Assembly (NCBI GenBank): GCA_029721515.1
Contig: CM056559.1
Span: forward strand, 12,981,001 to 13,045,000
DNA from: Synanceia verrucosa
Lineage: Eukaryota; Chordata; Actinopteri; Perciformes; Synanceiidae
Direction: 5' to 3'
Length of the DNA: 64,000 bases
In this document: piece after piece, positions 52,066 to 62,860 of the stretch
How positions within the stretch are numbered: the first letter of the stretch is position 1
How the letters are laid out: the number at the start of each line of letters is the position of its first letter
The notes under the pieces: generated by a model
Database searches by the model: none
What the model saw: only the letters and a program-made list of their open reading frames with translations
Told to the model about the DNA's origin: nothing
Program-made: the position numbers and the translations under genes

Positions 52066-52564
52066 GGTTACATCATTATATTAATGAAGCACACACACAA
52101 AAATTCCTGTCGATAACAAATATTCCATGAGTAACATATGGTGTGTCACATAATGGTTTCAATATTTTGTTTCTACTGGGCTCTGGAATTATAAACTTAT
52201 GAAGAAAATCTTTACAGATTACCCACTTTCTAATACTGCACACAACTAATTTTGGAATTTTTCTCACAATACACAATAAAAAAGAAATAGGCAATGTGCT
52301 CTGTGACACTGATGCTCCTCCATCCTTCTCATATTCCTCTCTGTTAAATTCCTGCAGGACAGTTTGAAAAAGCACCTTCAATCAATATGAAAAAATATTT
52401 TTGCTACATAACTTTTACAGCATTGACCTCCGCTAACTTTATTCATTAAGCATAATCATTCACCCCTGATGTCTACTGAAAATCTGAGCACACACAAAAG
52501 ATAAGGTGGACTCTGGTGGTTACATTGCACGTGTCTATCAGTACGTCTCTGTAACAAAGCTGTC

Positions 52565-53415
52565 TTCCCAGCTGTGTCAGGACGAAAGGCAGATTACACC
52601 CTGGACAAGTCTCCAGTTCATCACAGGGCACATATGGCGCTTTTCCACTACACAGTAAAGGCACGGCACAGCACAGCCCAGTTTTGTTGCTTTTCCATTA
52701 CAAATGAGTACTTCCTCGGCGTGGGCCGGGTCGTCATACGGCAGTGCGAAACTGCCGTAACTTCATTTGCATGCGACACAGAAAACCAGGAAGAAGAAGA
52801 ACAACAACACAAACAATGGAGGACAGGGAAGCCATCATGTATTTGTTGCTCACTCTGTGACTTTTTGTCACGCACAAAGTGAAAGAAAAGAGACAGAGAA
52901 GACTCCAGGACGTGTTTTAAAAATGGCGGAGTCAAGTTGTTTTTGGTTTTTACAGTCCAATCGGACGTCCCACATCCAATGACGCTTCCAATGACGACAC
53001 TCGTTGACCAATCAGTGGAAGGCAGTCGGCTGACGTCGCCTTTTAGTATCGCTTCGGCTCGCTTGGAACCAGGGTTGAGGAGGTACGAAAAAATTACAGG
53101 TACCAGGTACTAGTGGAAAAGCGCCACAACCGTGTAGAGCCGTGGCGTACCGTACTGTACCGCGCCTGTGGAAAAGCGCCTATAGAGACAGACAACCACT
53201 CACACTTACTTTCACACCTGCAGTAAATTTAAATTAGCCTTAATCCCCATGCATGTTTTTGGATGGTGGGAGGAAACCGGAGTACCTGGAGAGAACCCAT
53301 GCAGACAAGGGGAGAAGATGTAACCTCCACACAGAAAGGCCCCAGATCGGAAATCGAACCACATACCTTCTTGCTGTGAGGTGACAGTGTTACCCACTGC
53401 AGCACCGTGCCACCC
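52565..53415 (-). repeat. tRNA-headed SINE, copy 5, interrupted by a MITE
   Basis: The SINE body is present in two pieces, 52565-52635 and 53181-53415, on the minus strand. The break is exactly between the GGGCACATAT and AGAGACAGAC motifs, and a 545-bp MITE fills it. The SINE tail is missing and the B box is degenerate (ATCGAACC on the plus strand). No outer target duplication is visible. Confidence 0.9.
52636..53180. mobile_element. MITE with GGCGCTTTTCCAC ends, inserted in SINE copy 5
   Basis: Perfect 13-bp inverted ends GGCGCTTTTCCAC are flanked by TAT at 52633-52635 and 53181-53183. The same motif recurs inside each end: GTTGCTTTTCCATTAC near 52686 on the left, and an exact GTGGAAAAGCGCC at 53113-53125 on the right, so the inverted terminal regions extend to about 65 bp and carry a repeated subterminal motif. 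TAT duplication suggests a PIF/Harbinger-like or related element. No intact transposase is present. Confidence 0.9.
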
Positions 53416-54039
53416 TGTGGGATGTATACTTTTCCAAAATCTGAAGGACTTCGGTTGAATTAAATGTGACCATGTAGCTTTTGGTAGAAATGCGCCACTG
53501 GTTGTCAAAACATATTTTGTTCCTTTATTATTTTTTTTTATTTAATGTTCTTTGGTAGGTAATTTCAGGTCAGAGAGCTCAACATAACAAATGGCTGTCA
53601 GCTTGTTATCCACACATCCAATTATGAGTTGTCATGTAATGATGTGTAAACAAACTAAATTATGTGAACTTGCTGCTACACACCTTCTTCACACCACTTT
53701 CATTTATTTATTCATCACACAAACCATTAAACCATTCCAAACCTGGATACATTTGTTGATATAATGGCTGGACTGTCATCTCATTTGACACTTTGTGTCG
53801 CATTAATGTCAGAGCTAAAATTGGCTACAGAAGACAAAACAGCTACATTTAGGAATACAGACTGTATCAGTGATTGCATCGTGTGTTGACACATATATTA
53901 TTTTCATTAAAGTTAATCACTTGAATGTTGAAGCTGGCAAAATTTGAACTATTTTCTATACGTTGGGTGTTTCCTCCGTCAATTTCCTCCTGGGAATGGG
54001 ATCAATAACTGTTATCTGAATTTTTGTTATTTTGTTTAT

Positions 54040-54240
54040 TTTGCACTACTAATTTAATCTGCAGTAACTAGTAACTAAAGTCATCAAATAAATGTAATGG
54101 ATTAAAAATTACATTATTTGCATCTGAATAATAGTGGAGTGGAAGAGCAGAAGTAGAAAAAGTAAAGCACAAGTACCTCTGAATTGTACTTCATTGTACT
54201 TACATTTGAGTGAATATACTTAGGCACGTCCCAGCTCTGC
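54040..54240. repeat. degenerate fish dispersed repeat (AAGTACAAGTACCTC type)
   Basis: Contains GTAAAGCACAAGTACCTCTG followed by TTGTACTTCATTGTACTTAC and ends CCCAGCTCTG, matching in order a very common teleost repeat as I recall it. No intact inverted ends or duplications are visible. Confidence 0.55.
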
Positions 54241-54682
54241 ACACTTATGCTATAAAAACCACTAACTGATTGCTACACTGAAATTGTCTGAAAGTGTTGT
54301 CAAACTTTGTTTCTGTTTTGTATTCAGTGCATTGCAGCTTTCACAGTAGCCAAGGCACACAGTCAGGATTGAGCGTTTGCGAGCCCCAGACCTTGAAAAC
54401 AAACCAAACCGCTTGTGTATGCCAGCTACTGTTGGCTGTCAGAAACTGCTGAAACCCCTCTTCATTTTTGTTTTACATGTTATACAATGAAGATTACATT
54501 GAGTGTGTCTTGACATGCAATCATGAGGCAAATAGACCTTCTGTCTCAGTCAGGAACCCTGCTCTTTACATTGGTAGCTGATTGGAGGGCTTAATCCATT
54601 ATTTGCCAAATACAGTACATACAGCTTCTATGCAGACTCAAACACGTCTTTTGAATGTTTTTTCTCAGCTTTGTCTGTCCTC

Positions 54683-55045
54683 ATCCATCCATTATCTACC
54701 ACTTATCCTCATAGGGTCGCGGGGGGGCTGGAGCCTATCCCAGCTGTCTTAGGGCGGAAGGCAGGGTACACCCTGGACAAGTCGCCACCTCATCGCAGGG
54801 CACATAGAAACAGACAACCACTCACACTCACATTCACACCTACGGTCAATTTAAATTAGCCAATTAACCTAATCCCCATGCATGTTTTTGAATGGTGGGA
54901 GGAAGCCGGAGTACCCGGAGAGAACCCACACAGACACGGGGAGAACATGCAAACTCCACACAGAAAGGCACCGGGCCCGGGATTCGAACCCGGTACCTTC
55001 TTGCTGTGAGGCGACAGTGCTAACCACTACACCACCATGCCACCC
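54683..55045 (-). repeat. tRNA-headed SINE, copy 6, with target-site duplication
   Basis: Full-length 363-bp reverse copy with intact A and B boxes and a (CATC) tail at its left end. The 11-bp sequence TGTCTGTCCTC flanks it at 54672-54682 and 55046-55056. Its high similarity to copy 4 suggests that both are comparatively young members. Confidence 0.95.
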
Positions 55046-55267
55046 TGTCTGTCCTCCAATTTTCATAATAAGCCTCTATCTTTACGTCTGTGCTCTTTTC
55101 TTGTTTTACATTGTCCTCTGTCTCTCGCGTGGTGCCGGCTCCTATCGCCATAGGCGGTCCGGTCATGTCATTCATAATGGATGACCGCAGTTTCACTTCC
55201 CCCTTAACCTGCGTGTCTTCCACTCTATTTATATCTGAACTGCTATTTCACAGTCATTGGTGCACAC

Positions 55268-55270
<3 letters not shown>

Positions 55271-55337
<67 letters not shown>
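55271..55337. repeat. (AT)33 microsatellite
   Basis: Perfect AT repeat of about 67 bases, close in length to the array at 32696-32762. Confidence 0.98.
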
Positions 55338-55341
<4 letters not shown>

Positions 55342-56201
55342 CTGCACACATCAATATGTCTACACTTGCGCTGGCTGGTTTCTTGCCAGGATCGACTGAC
55401 ACACTGTGCTTTCAAGTAACATTGCTCAAAAAAGACTTACATTCAGTGGGGGCTCTGTGATGCAGTTTTCCTATGCTGTTACAATAAAATCCACACACAA
55501 CATGTATTAATCAAGTCCCTTTCACTGTTATCAACAATGTGATGCCCCAGAGTAATCATTCACTATATTTACAACAGTTATCTGTCTTTCTCAGATTCTC
55601 CTCAGTCATTGTATGAAATTGACTTGAGAGACTCTGAGGAACAAAAGAAATCACTAAGAATCTCTTAAACTGATCACAGATGGGTATCATACATAAACCC
55701 TTGAATAATCAAAGACATTTTTAATTAATTTGTTTTGTTTATCTACACAATAATACACTAAATCCCCTCCTCTCCTTTAGCTATTGATGGAATTCTGAAA
55801 ACAGTCAAAGATGAAGCACAATGAAATCCCAATTAAAGGGGAGGAAAATGCTCTGTGTTTTGTATTCCTCTGCTCAGTGTATTCTTGTATTTTCATTTGA
55901 TAAGAAATAGTAAAACTAGACCAAACAGCACACAGCGAGGCCTAAAGTGTGTAAAAAGTAATAAATGGATTAGTTGTGGTGTGTATGTTGCTATTTCCCC
56001 TCTCTTCCACAAAGTCTTTATTAGTGCAATGGATGAAAAGAAATCAAAGAAGTCTCTCAGCACTTTAGACTGCTTCTTTAACAGCTCCTGCTCCTGACTC
56101 TTATTGATTTATTCATTAATTTGAAACTGGGGAAAAAAACATCAATAACAAAAGGAAAACCCAGTGATAATCAATTTCCTAATATCTAATATTTTACTTA
56201 C

Positions 56202-57042
56202 TTAAAGCTATAGTTTGAGATGTTACAGAGCTAGTAAGAGAGCGAGTAAGATTTGAAAGTGGCACCTCCTCTCAGCCTCTTTTAAGCTCCACCCCCTCCT
56301 CCCTTTCTCATCAGTGCTCCATCCAAAGCCCCGCCCCCTCAACTTTGAACATCTGACAATAGGATTCAACAGGGAGAGGAAAGCCGTTGTGCCACCACAG
56401 CTGTAAAACGTCCCTTCAAAACCAATATAACAATGTCATTTTATTGCATTTATAATGCAGACACTGGTGACTCTGGCTATGCAATATGATAAAAATGTCA
56501 TATCCTAAAACCTCTTCAATAAAAGTGGCACCCACGACTGGGTTACACCTACAATGAAGCTAATGTTAGCATTGGGCTAATACGTGCTACCAAAAGTAGC
56601 TAAAGTGGCAAAAATTACATATTTCATGAAAATAATAACTCCTCCCGAAGCTTAACAAATAATTACCTGTCCAACAGAACGAAATCAACCTCTGCATCAC
56701 TTTTCAGTCCTTTCAGATGCCTCAGTTGTGTTGATGTGTTTCATCACAGCCTTTTCTTCCTCCGACTTTCTTCTCCTTGCCTATTTAGCAATGTCACGAA
56801 AAGTGTTATTTTTGGTTGCATTTTCTCTGCTGCAGGACGATATATGAAAGCATCTGATTGGTTCTTTCCATTCGGACCGATTGACAGTGATTGGACAGTT
56901 TTTACAGTCCTGCAGCTGCAACAGAGGTCTGATTCTTTTCATTCCTTTTTCGGAATACATAATGTATTGACTGCTCTCAGGACCTTCTCACCAAGTAAAG
57001 AAAAAAGTGTTTTCTGAACAGAATTACAGGCTATAGCTTTAC
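56202..57042. mobile_element. MITE family with TAAAGCTATAG ends, long copy
   Basis: The left end TTAAAGCTATAGTTTGAGA and right end, reverse complemented, TAAAGCTATAGCCTGTAATT form inverted repeats of about 20 bp with mismatches. The interior contains GGCACCTCCTCTCAGCCTC and TGTATTGACTGCTCTCAGG, both repeated in inverse orientation in the copy at 61332-61846. No transposase frame and no clear target duplication. Confidence 0.85.
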
Positions 57043-58638
57043 CTTTGTCTCATATACACTGTTGTTTTTTATGTGAGACTGTAAAGTAAAGCCAGTAGGT
57101 TCTAATACATAAATGCCACAATGAGGTTTGATCTGGATCATTGCTACTGAAATTAGCGTTTAACAAGATTAATCGTGATTTACGCACTAATTTTCATAAC
57201 GGACAAACTGCCCGAAATATGTCTCGAGAAAGAGGACAGGAGCACCATGGCCACCGGTGGCAATGAAACTTCTCCAGCCTCTGAGCTCACAACATCCATG
57301 GTTTCACTGAGGCTGAGACAAAAGAGAGTTACCTGTCGCGCAAATTAGCTTGAATCCCAGTGGCAAAGTCCACTCTGAACATAAACCAACCAGGAAACCA
57401 ATTTGTTTCTTTAGAAAGCAACACACAGCAGTGAATGTATAACATGTCACAACATACCCAAACATAGACAGTCATGACCTCACATACATTAGCAGGCATG
57501 CACATACTCGCACATACTCATGCGTAGACCAGACCTACATGACAGTGATAAAAGCTGTACATTGTGTTTACAGCTGTAAGGGATGGACTTATTAAATATT
57601 CATGATGAGAATGGGTTTGTTATGTTGAATAGTGTTTTTGTTTTTATCACAACTGCTTAACTGGACTTAAAAGAGCATATGGAAGACAAAATGCCTTAAA
57701 GGATGACTTTCTAACTATTTGTGCATATGTTGCAATGTGTACTATGGCTACATCTTGAATACGATTTAAGTTATGGTTTGCCTGAAATTAAAGGCAAGAC
57801 TGTAGTTCATAGAGGATTGAATGTAGCTCCTAGTGGGAGGTAGTGGTTGTGTAGTGTCTTAAAGCAACAACTGCACATTAATAGTACTTCTTCATGAAGT
57901 CGAAAGGAAGAAAACCCACTGAAAAATCAGACGATAAAATACTGTTAGATTATACTGGGTTACACTTAGAGGTGCTTTTACTTCCGCTCAAACAAAAAGC
58001 ATCTTGAGAAATGCAACGAATCAAAGCTCTTAACCAGGTGCATTAATTGCAAAAATATATATGTAAGTCTGTCTTCAAGATTTTTTAATTTTCAACATCC
58101 CACTCATGTGACTTGCCCAGCCATGATAATTAAAAGCAATCAAGTTGCCATAAAACTCTCCTTCCCTGCCTTCAGATCTCCCAAGTGATAATTTTATTAG
58201 CTGTGAATCTTAGTTGGCACTTACTTTCCACTTAACCTGTTAGGCCTACATGCAGATTTGTATCATCAGTCAAAAGACCAATAAAACAAGTTCATAATGT
58301 ACAAATCCTTTTCAAAGCACTACGAAGAGTCTGGCTGTCCTGTTTGGAATCAGAAATGCAGTGAATTTCCTGAGAAATTCCCTAAAAATATATCCTGTAC
58401 TGCTAAACACAGGGCTCTCCATTATGTTCTCTACATGCTCACACTAATGCATTAACCATGTTCTTTATATCTGAAGGTAATTCCTGCATATTTAATCCTG
58501 AAATAGCATTCAGATAGAAGTGTTTCTGCTGAAAATCCATCTTCACTGGCAAACTGCTAAGCACATTTTTATGTTTGAGAATAAGGGTGTATGGGTGTGT
58601 TAAAGGGGGAATTGATGGGATAATGGCATGGGTGCAGT

Positions 58639-59376
58639 CAGGGTCCGAGATTAACGGTTGCCCAAATTCCCGGGGAAAGTAAAAATGACTGGCGGCCAGT
58701 AGACCTTGCACAGATTTGCCTGAATGGGCCAGAACCACAGACTGATTTTTTTTTTTCTAATCATGTATTTCCTCATCTGTTTCTGTCTTCGGATGGTCCA
58801 GTTGCAGGGTAGGGGCAGAGTTTTATGAACCTAGCCCAGTGCTGCGGAGCCCAGCACTGTCTGTGATTCTTTATTAGTACCGTAATTTGATTAGTTTTGG
58901 AGCGGCAGTGATTGACACCTGGTTATGAATGGTTAAGAAGAGGTTCTATTGAGTTCATAGTGTCTTATTTATTTAAAAAAATCTAACAAATGAACATAAA
59001 CTGAACTAAACTATGTGTGAACTGAACTTTGAGCTACAGTAGTATGAACTGGTACAACACTGGTGACTGGGTGTTAAACAGGTGTCTCGTCTGTTCAGAC
59101 AGGACACGGAGGGCGGAACTGGTATTGATCAAATGTGAAATAGCAATAAATACTGCTGTCTGAAGAAAGAAGTGTTGTGTAATGTTGTATACAGTCATCA
59201 GGAAATAGATTTTGGTAAAATACTAAAGTCATGAGCGAAAGTATGCACCACAGAGTGAGAAAAAGAAATAAAAGAACCTCTTATGCAGGGCAAGTAAGAA
59301 TTTAGTTAGGGCAGGTGGATTTGCGAAGCACTTGGCCAGCAGGGCAAGTAGGAAAAAACCTTAAAGTCAGACCCTG
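58639..59376. mobile_element. hAT-type MITE, 738 bp
   Basis: It starts CAGGGTCCGAGATTAACGG and ends, reverse complemented, CAGGGTCTGACTTTAAGG. The flanks GGTGCAGT (58631-58638) and GGTGGAGT (59377-59384) match at 7 of 8 positions, as expected for an aged hAT target duplication. Its middle contains a segment (58846-59062) shared with 22120-22382, probably another nested repeat. Confidence 0.85.
58846..59062 (+). repeat. interspersed repeat, copy B (pair of 22120-22382)
   Basis: Shares in order CTGTGATTCTTTATT, AATGGTTAAGAA, GGTTCTATTGAGT, TTATTTATTTAAAAAAA, ACTTTGAGCTA and AGTATGAACTGG with the copy at 22120. It ends in ACAACACTG, which resembles a DNA-transposon terminus. It sits inside the hAT-type MITE at 58639-59376. 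Confidence 0.85.
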
Positions 59377-59857
59377 GGTGGAGTGAGTGATAATCTCTCA
59401 CAAATTTTGATTTGGGCAAAAAAAAAGCACATTTTTTACAGAAAACCTACATTACAAAACAGTTCTCCACCACAATCATCAAACAGTCAGAACAAACACT
59501 TTAAGTGCTCTGAAACAGAAGCAGTGTAGACTGTTATATTGTCACACCTGCAGGGTATGCACAGATCTGCTCATGCATGAGCTTACGTGTTCAATGGTTT
59601 GAACGAATTTCTTAGTCCATCACACATCCAATGAGTGTGCTAAGATAAAGCATTTCTGCTGGGGCAAACACGGTGAAATCTCATTCATCTCATATCAAAT
59701 GATTACTTGATTACTTTTTACAATACTGCTGACTTTGCAAAAATAGTCAGGGCCATTACAGCATAGCGAGAATAATTAATAAAATAATAAAAAAGTATGC
59801 ACACTTCACACATCCACAGATAATCTTGTATGTTTAGCCTTCTAATGACACTGTAAT

Positions 59858-59885
59858 GGATGTAATGTAATGTAATGTAATGGAT
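59858..59885. repeat. (TGTAA)n short tandem repeat
   Basis: About five units of TGTAA with flanking TGGATG. Confidence 0.85.
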
Positions 59886-60029
59886 GGCTGTAATGAAGAA
59901 TTATACTTAAATCCTCTGCTGCTATATCAGACAGAATTAGCCTTTCCTTTCATGCATGCCAGCCTGCTTTATCCATTATCTGTCAAAACAAGACTCAAAG
60001 GGTTGCTCCACTCCTTCATTAGATAACTG

Positions 60030-60032
<3 letters not shown>

Positions 60033-60068
<36 letters not shown>
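60033..60068. repeat. (CA)n microsatellite
   Basis: Perfect CA repeat of about 36 bases. Confidence 0.98.
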
Positions 60069-60070
<2 letters not shown>

Positions 60071-61331
60071 TGTACTGCAGCAGGAAGCTTGATTATAGCC
60101 ATTACCAGTGTGACAGCAGTGCCACGGTTAATGATATCTGTGTTATATACAGAAGAACGCTTTGCGGTGAGTTATTAATACTAAGATGCCTCGTCTTTTA
60201 TGGCCTTATCAATAAAGGTTGTTCCGCTATTCAATACAGCCGCTTCACACGAATGAGTATTCATCCACACTGCAAATCGACCCAACATGATATGTGTGCG
60301 TGTGTAGCAGACTGTAAAAGCATGTGGGTACATATTGTGTTTTGCAACACCTCACGACATACACATTCTTTTTTTAAAGCTGCATGAGTTTCCTCCCACT
60401 GTTTGTTGAATTCCACTTGCAAATATATGCTCAGACTTGACATGCAAGACACTGGCATTGGTGTGGGTTTGAGCATGTAACCGTGAGCTAACACTGAGTT
60501 ACCAAATAAAGAAATGTCATGACACAAACATTTAACAAGTCTGTGTTAAATACACTCTAAAATGCAAATGAAATGCAACACAATAAAACTACATTTTACC
60601 CAATTTGTAAGCACCGATTTTTGAGTTTTAAGAAATGCAGCTGAAAATAGAGAACATCTGTACAAAAACAGGGCAGCAGATGTGCAAAAGTCAAACAGGT
60701 GAGAGGTACGCAGAGCAGAGATGAGTGAATATGACAGCAGGTGAAAAGATCAGAAAGGACTTATGTGGGCAAATTTCATTAGGGACACTGCAACCTTTAA
60801 TAAAGAGTAGTGAATGGGAAATGAATGAGCAATAACAATTAGATATCAGAATCATAATCAGCATTATTGGCCAGGCATGTTTTCACATACTAGGAATTTA
60901 ACCCTGCTTTACAGCACTCTCTTTGTACCAACATAGAATAAAAAAGAATACAAGTGACAACAGCAGCACACAAGGTAGAGAAATAATAAAATATGTAAAA
61001 GATAAATAACAAATTAGCAGCGACTCAGCTGAATATAACAGAGCTAAAAAAATAAAGGGAAATGAAAGAGGAACAAAAATTAAATAATCTAGAGGACAAA
61101 TAGCATCGTGGCTTGGCTGGGACTCACCAAGGCTGTGTTTGAGATCAATAAAAATACTTCAAATACTGCGATGGCAGAGCCATGCTCGTACTTTTCACAG
61201 ACAAGCTAAGACATACGCTACCAACAACCTACCAATTGGTTGCCCACTTCACCCAAGATGAAGGAGCTCAACTCTGCAAAAATAAACACACTTCCCTCCA
61301 CAGCCCATAGCCAGTGGGTATGGTTGAGAGC

Positions 61332-61846
61332 TTTAAAACTATAGTCTGTAATTCTCTTCAGAGACACTTTTTGTGATACTGGGTGAAATGGTCCCTCCAC
61401 CCTGAGAGCAGTCAATACACTCACACTACATGGTCACTTCATGTCCGTTCCGCCAAGTATCTTTGGGCTTTTAGCCCAGTGCTAACTTATCATGCTAGTT
61501 TATCTGTGCTTGTAAACTGGTCGTCAGTCCCACTTGTATTGAAGAGGTTATAGGATATGACATTTTGACCATATTGCGCAGCTATAGTTGTCAGTGTCCC
61601 TATTATAAAGGTGACAAAATGATGTTGATATATTGGCTTTGAATGGTATGTTTTATAACAGTGATGTAGCATAATGGCTCTCTGCTTCCTGATGAATCCT
61701 ACTGCCAGATGTTCAACTTTGAGGGGGTGTAGCTTTGGACGGAGCACTGATGGGAGGGGGAGGAGAGTGTGGAGCTTAGAGGAGGCTGAGAGGAGGTACC
61801 ACATTCAAATCTTGCTAACTCTCTAACATGACAGACTATAGCTTTA
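61332..61846. mobile_element. MITE family with TAAAGCTATAG ends, short inverted copy
   Basis: Reverse complement of the family at 56202-57042, about 325 bp shorter. The right end, reverse complemented, reads TTAAAGCTATAGTCTGTCAT, and the left end TTTAAAACTATAGTCTGTAA. Its right end directly abuts the reverse-transcriptase fragment beginning FKYLG, so the two elements touch or overlap by a few bases. Confidence 0.85.
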
Positions 61847-62860
61847 AGTATCTTGGCATCATCCTGGACACTGACCTGAGTTTTGATCAGCACACCAGAC
61901 ACATCCACAACACAACTGCTGCCAACAAAACTGAAGGCTCTGTCAAACCTCACCTCCTACTCCCGCTTTATCAAATTAGTTTAGCCATCTTCACCATGCT
62001 CACCCTCACCAATAGAAATAAGCTCCTGAAAAACACCAGCATATCCTCAAATAATTGGCCTCCCCGCTTCCAACCTGCCATTCACATTCTCATTGTATCT
62101 CTCTTTCTGTCATTGTGTAGCCTAATTGTGTGTTTAAGACTTGAGAGACAGAGAGCCTATTGTCCATGTCCAACATGGAGGCTCTGTGTTCACATCAGTG
62201 GAGATATGGGATGGGAGCCTCTAAATGTCAGACATAAAACTGAAATGCTTCAACTCTGTAGTAGATTTGTGAGGATGCCAGAGCACAGATTTACTAAAAA
62301 GATATTTAAATGGAACATTTTGGGCAGTTGATATATGGTATAAACCAAAATTACGAACTTATTGTGTTAGAAAAAATTGCTATGATGTAGAATCGTATGA
62401 GAAATATAATTTAAAGAAAGGATAAAGATCATTTGTGAAACTACGTTCAGGAATATTACTGTACCATTGGGCATAGAAACTGGCAGGTTTAATGCCACTC
62501 CAGAAGAGGAAAAACTGTTTGTTGTGTGAACTCTCTTTTTCACTTTTTGTTTTGCTGTCCTGCATATGAGGATTTAAGGGATGTATTTTTCACTAAAATG
62601 TCCTCGATTGATGCTGTAGTTTTTTGGTTGGATGAGTACTCAAAGCTTGAGTTGTGTGTTAAGGGGACCTTTTTTGTGGTAGATTTTATTTTTCAGGCCT
62701 GGGAGAGAACGCAGAATAATCTGTTTAAGACTAAGCTATGAAATGGACTGTAATTTTGGAAAATGTTTGTGCACCGCAAGTGTATTTGGGGTCTTATAAA
62801 CCCATATGAGTTAGGCACTTTTGTGCAAGACACAAAAATAAAGAATCCATCAATTAATCA
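61842..62860 (+). mobile_element. LINE (non-LTR retrotransposon) 3' remnant
   Basis: A fragment of reverse transcriptase FKYLGIILDTDLSFDQHTRH (from 61842), then unassigned sequence, then GDMGWEPLNVRHKTEMLQL and SRFVRMPEHRFTKKIFKWN near 62207-62320. After stops and frame changes it continues as a Cys-rich tail (CLLCELS, FHFLFCCPAYEDLRDVFF) and FIFQAWERTQNNLF near 62690. This order matches the C-terminal region of fish jockey/L2-like LINEs as I recall them. The 3' end has CACAAAAATAAAGAATCC followed by an imperfect ATCA-rich tail. Several frameshifts and stops; dead copy. Confidence 0.8.

Larger units (their letters stand above)
44635..52564. other. gene-poor intergenic DNA
   Basis: Contains the short MITE at 46509-46691, purine/pyrimidine-biased blocks at 45360-45980 and 49440-49735, and a GC-richer pocket at 45350-45530. 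Frames at 47491-47880, 47915-48190 and 48725-49093 have no domain or splice pattern I recognise. Several short A/T repeats are also present. Confidence 0.6.
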
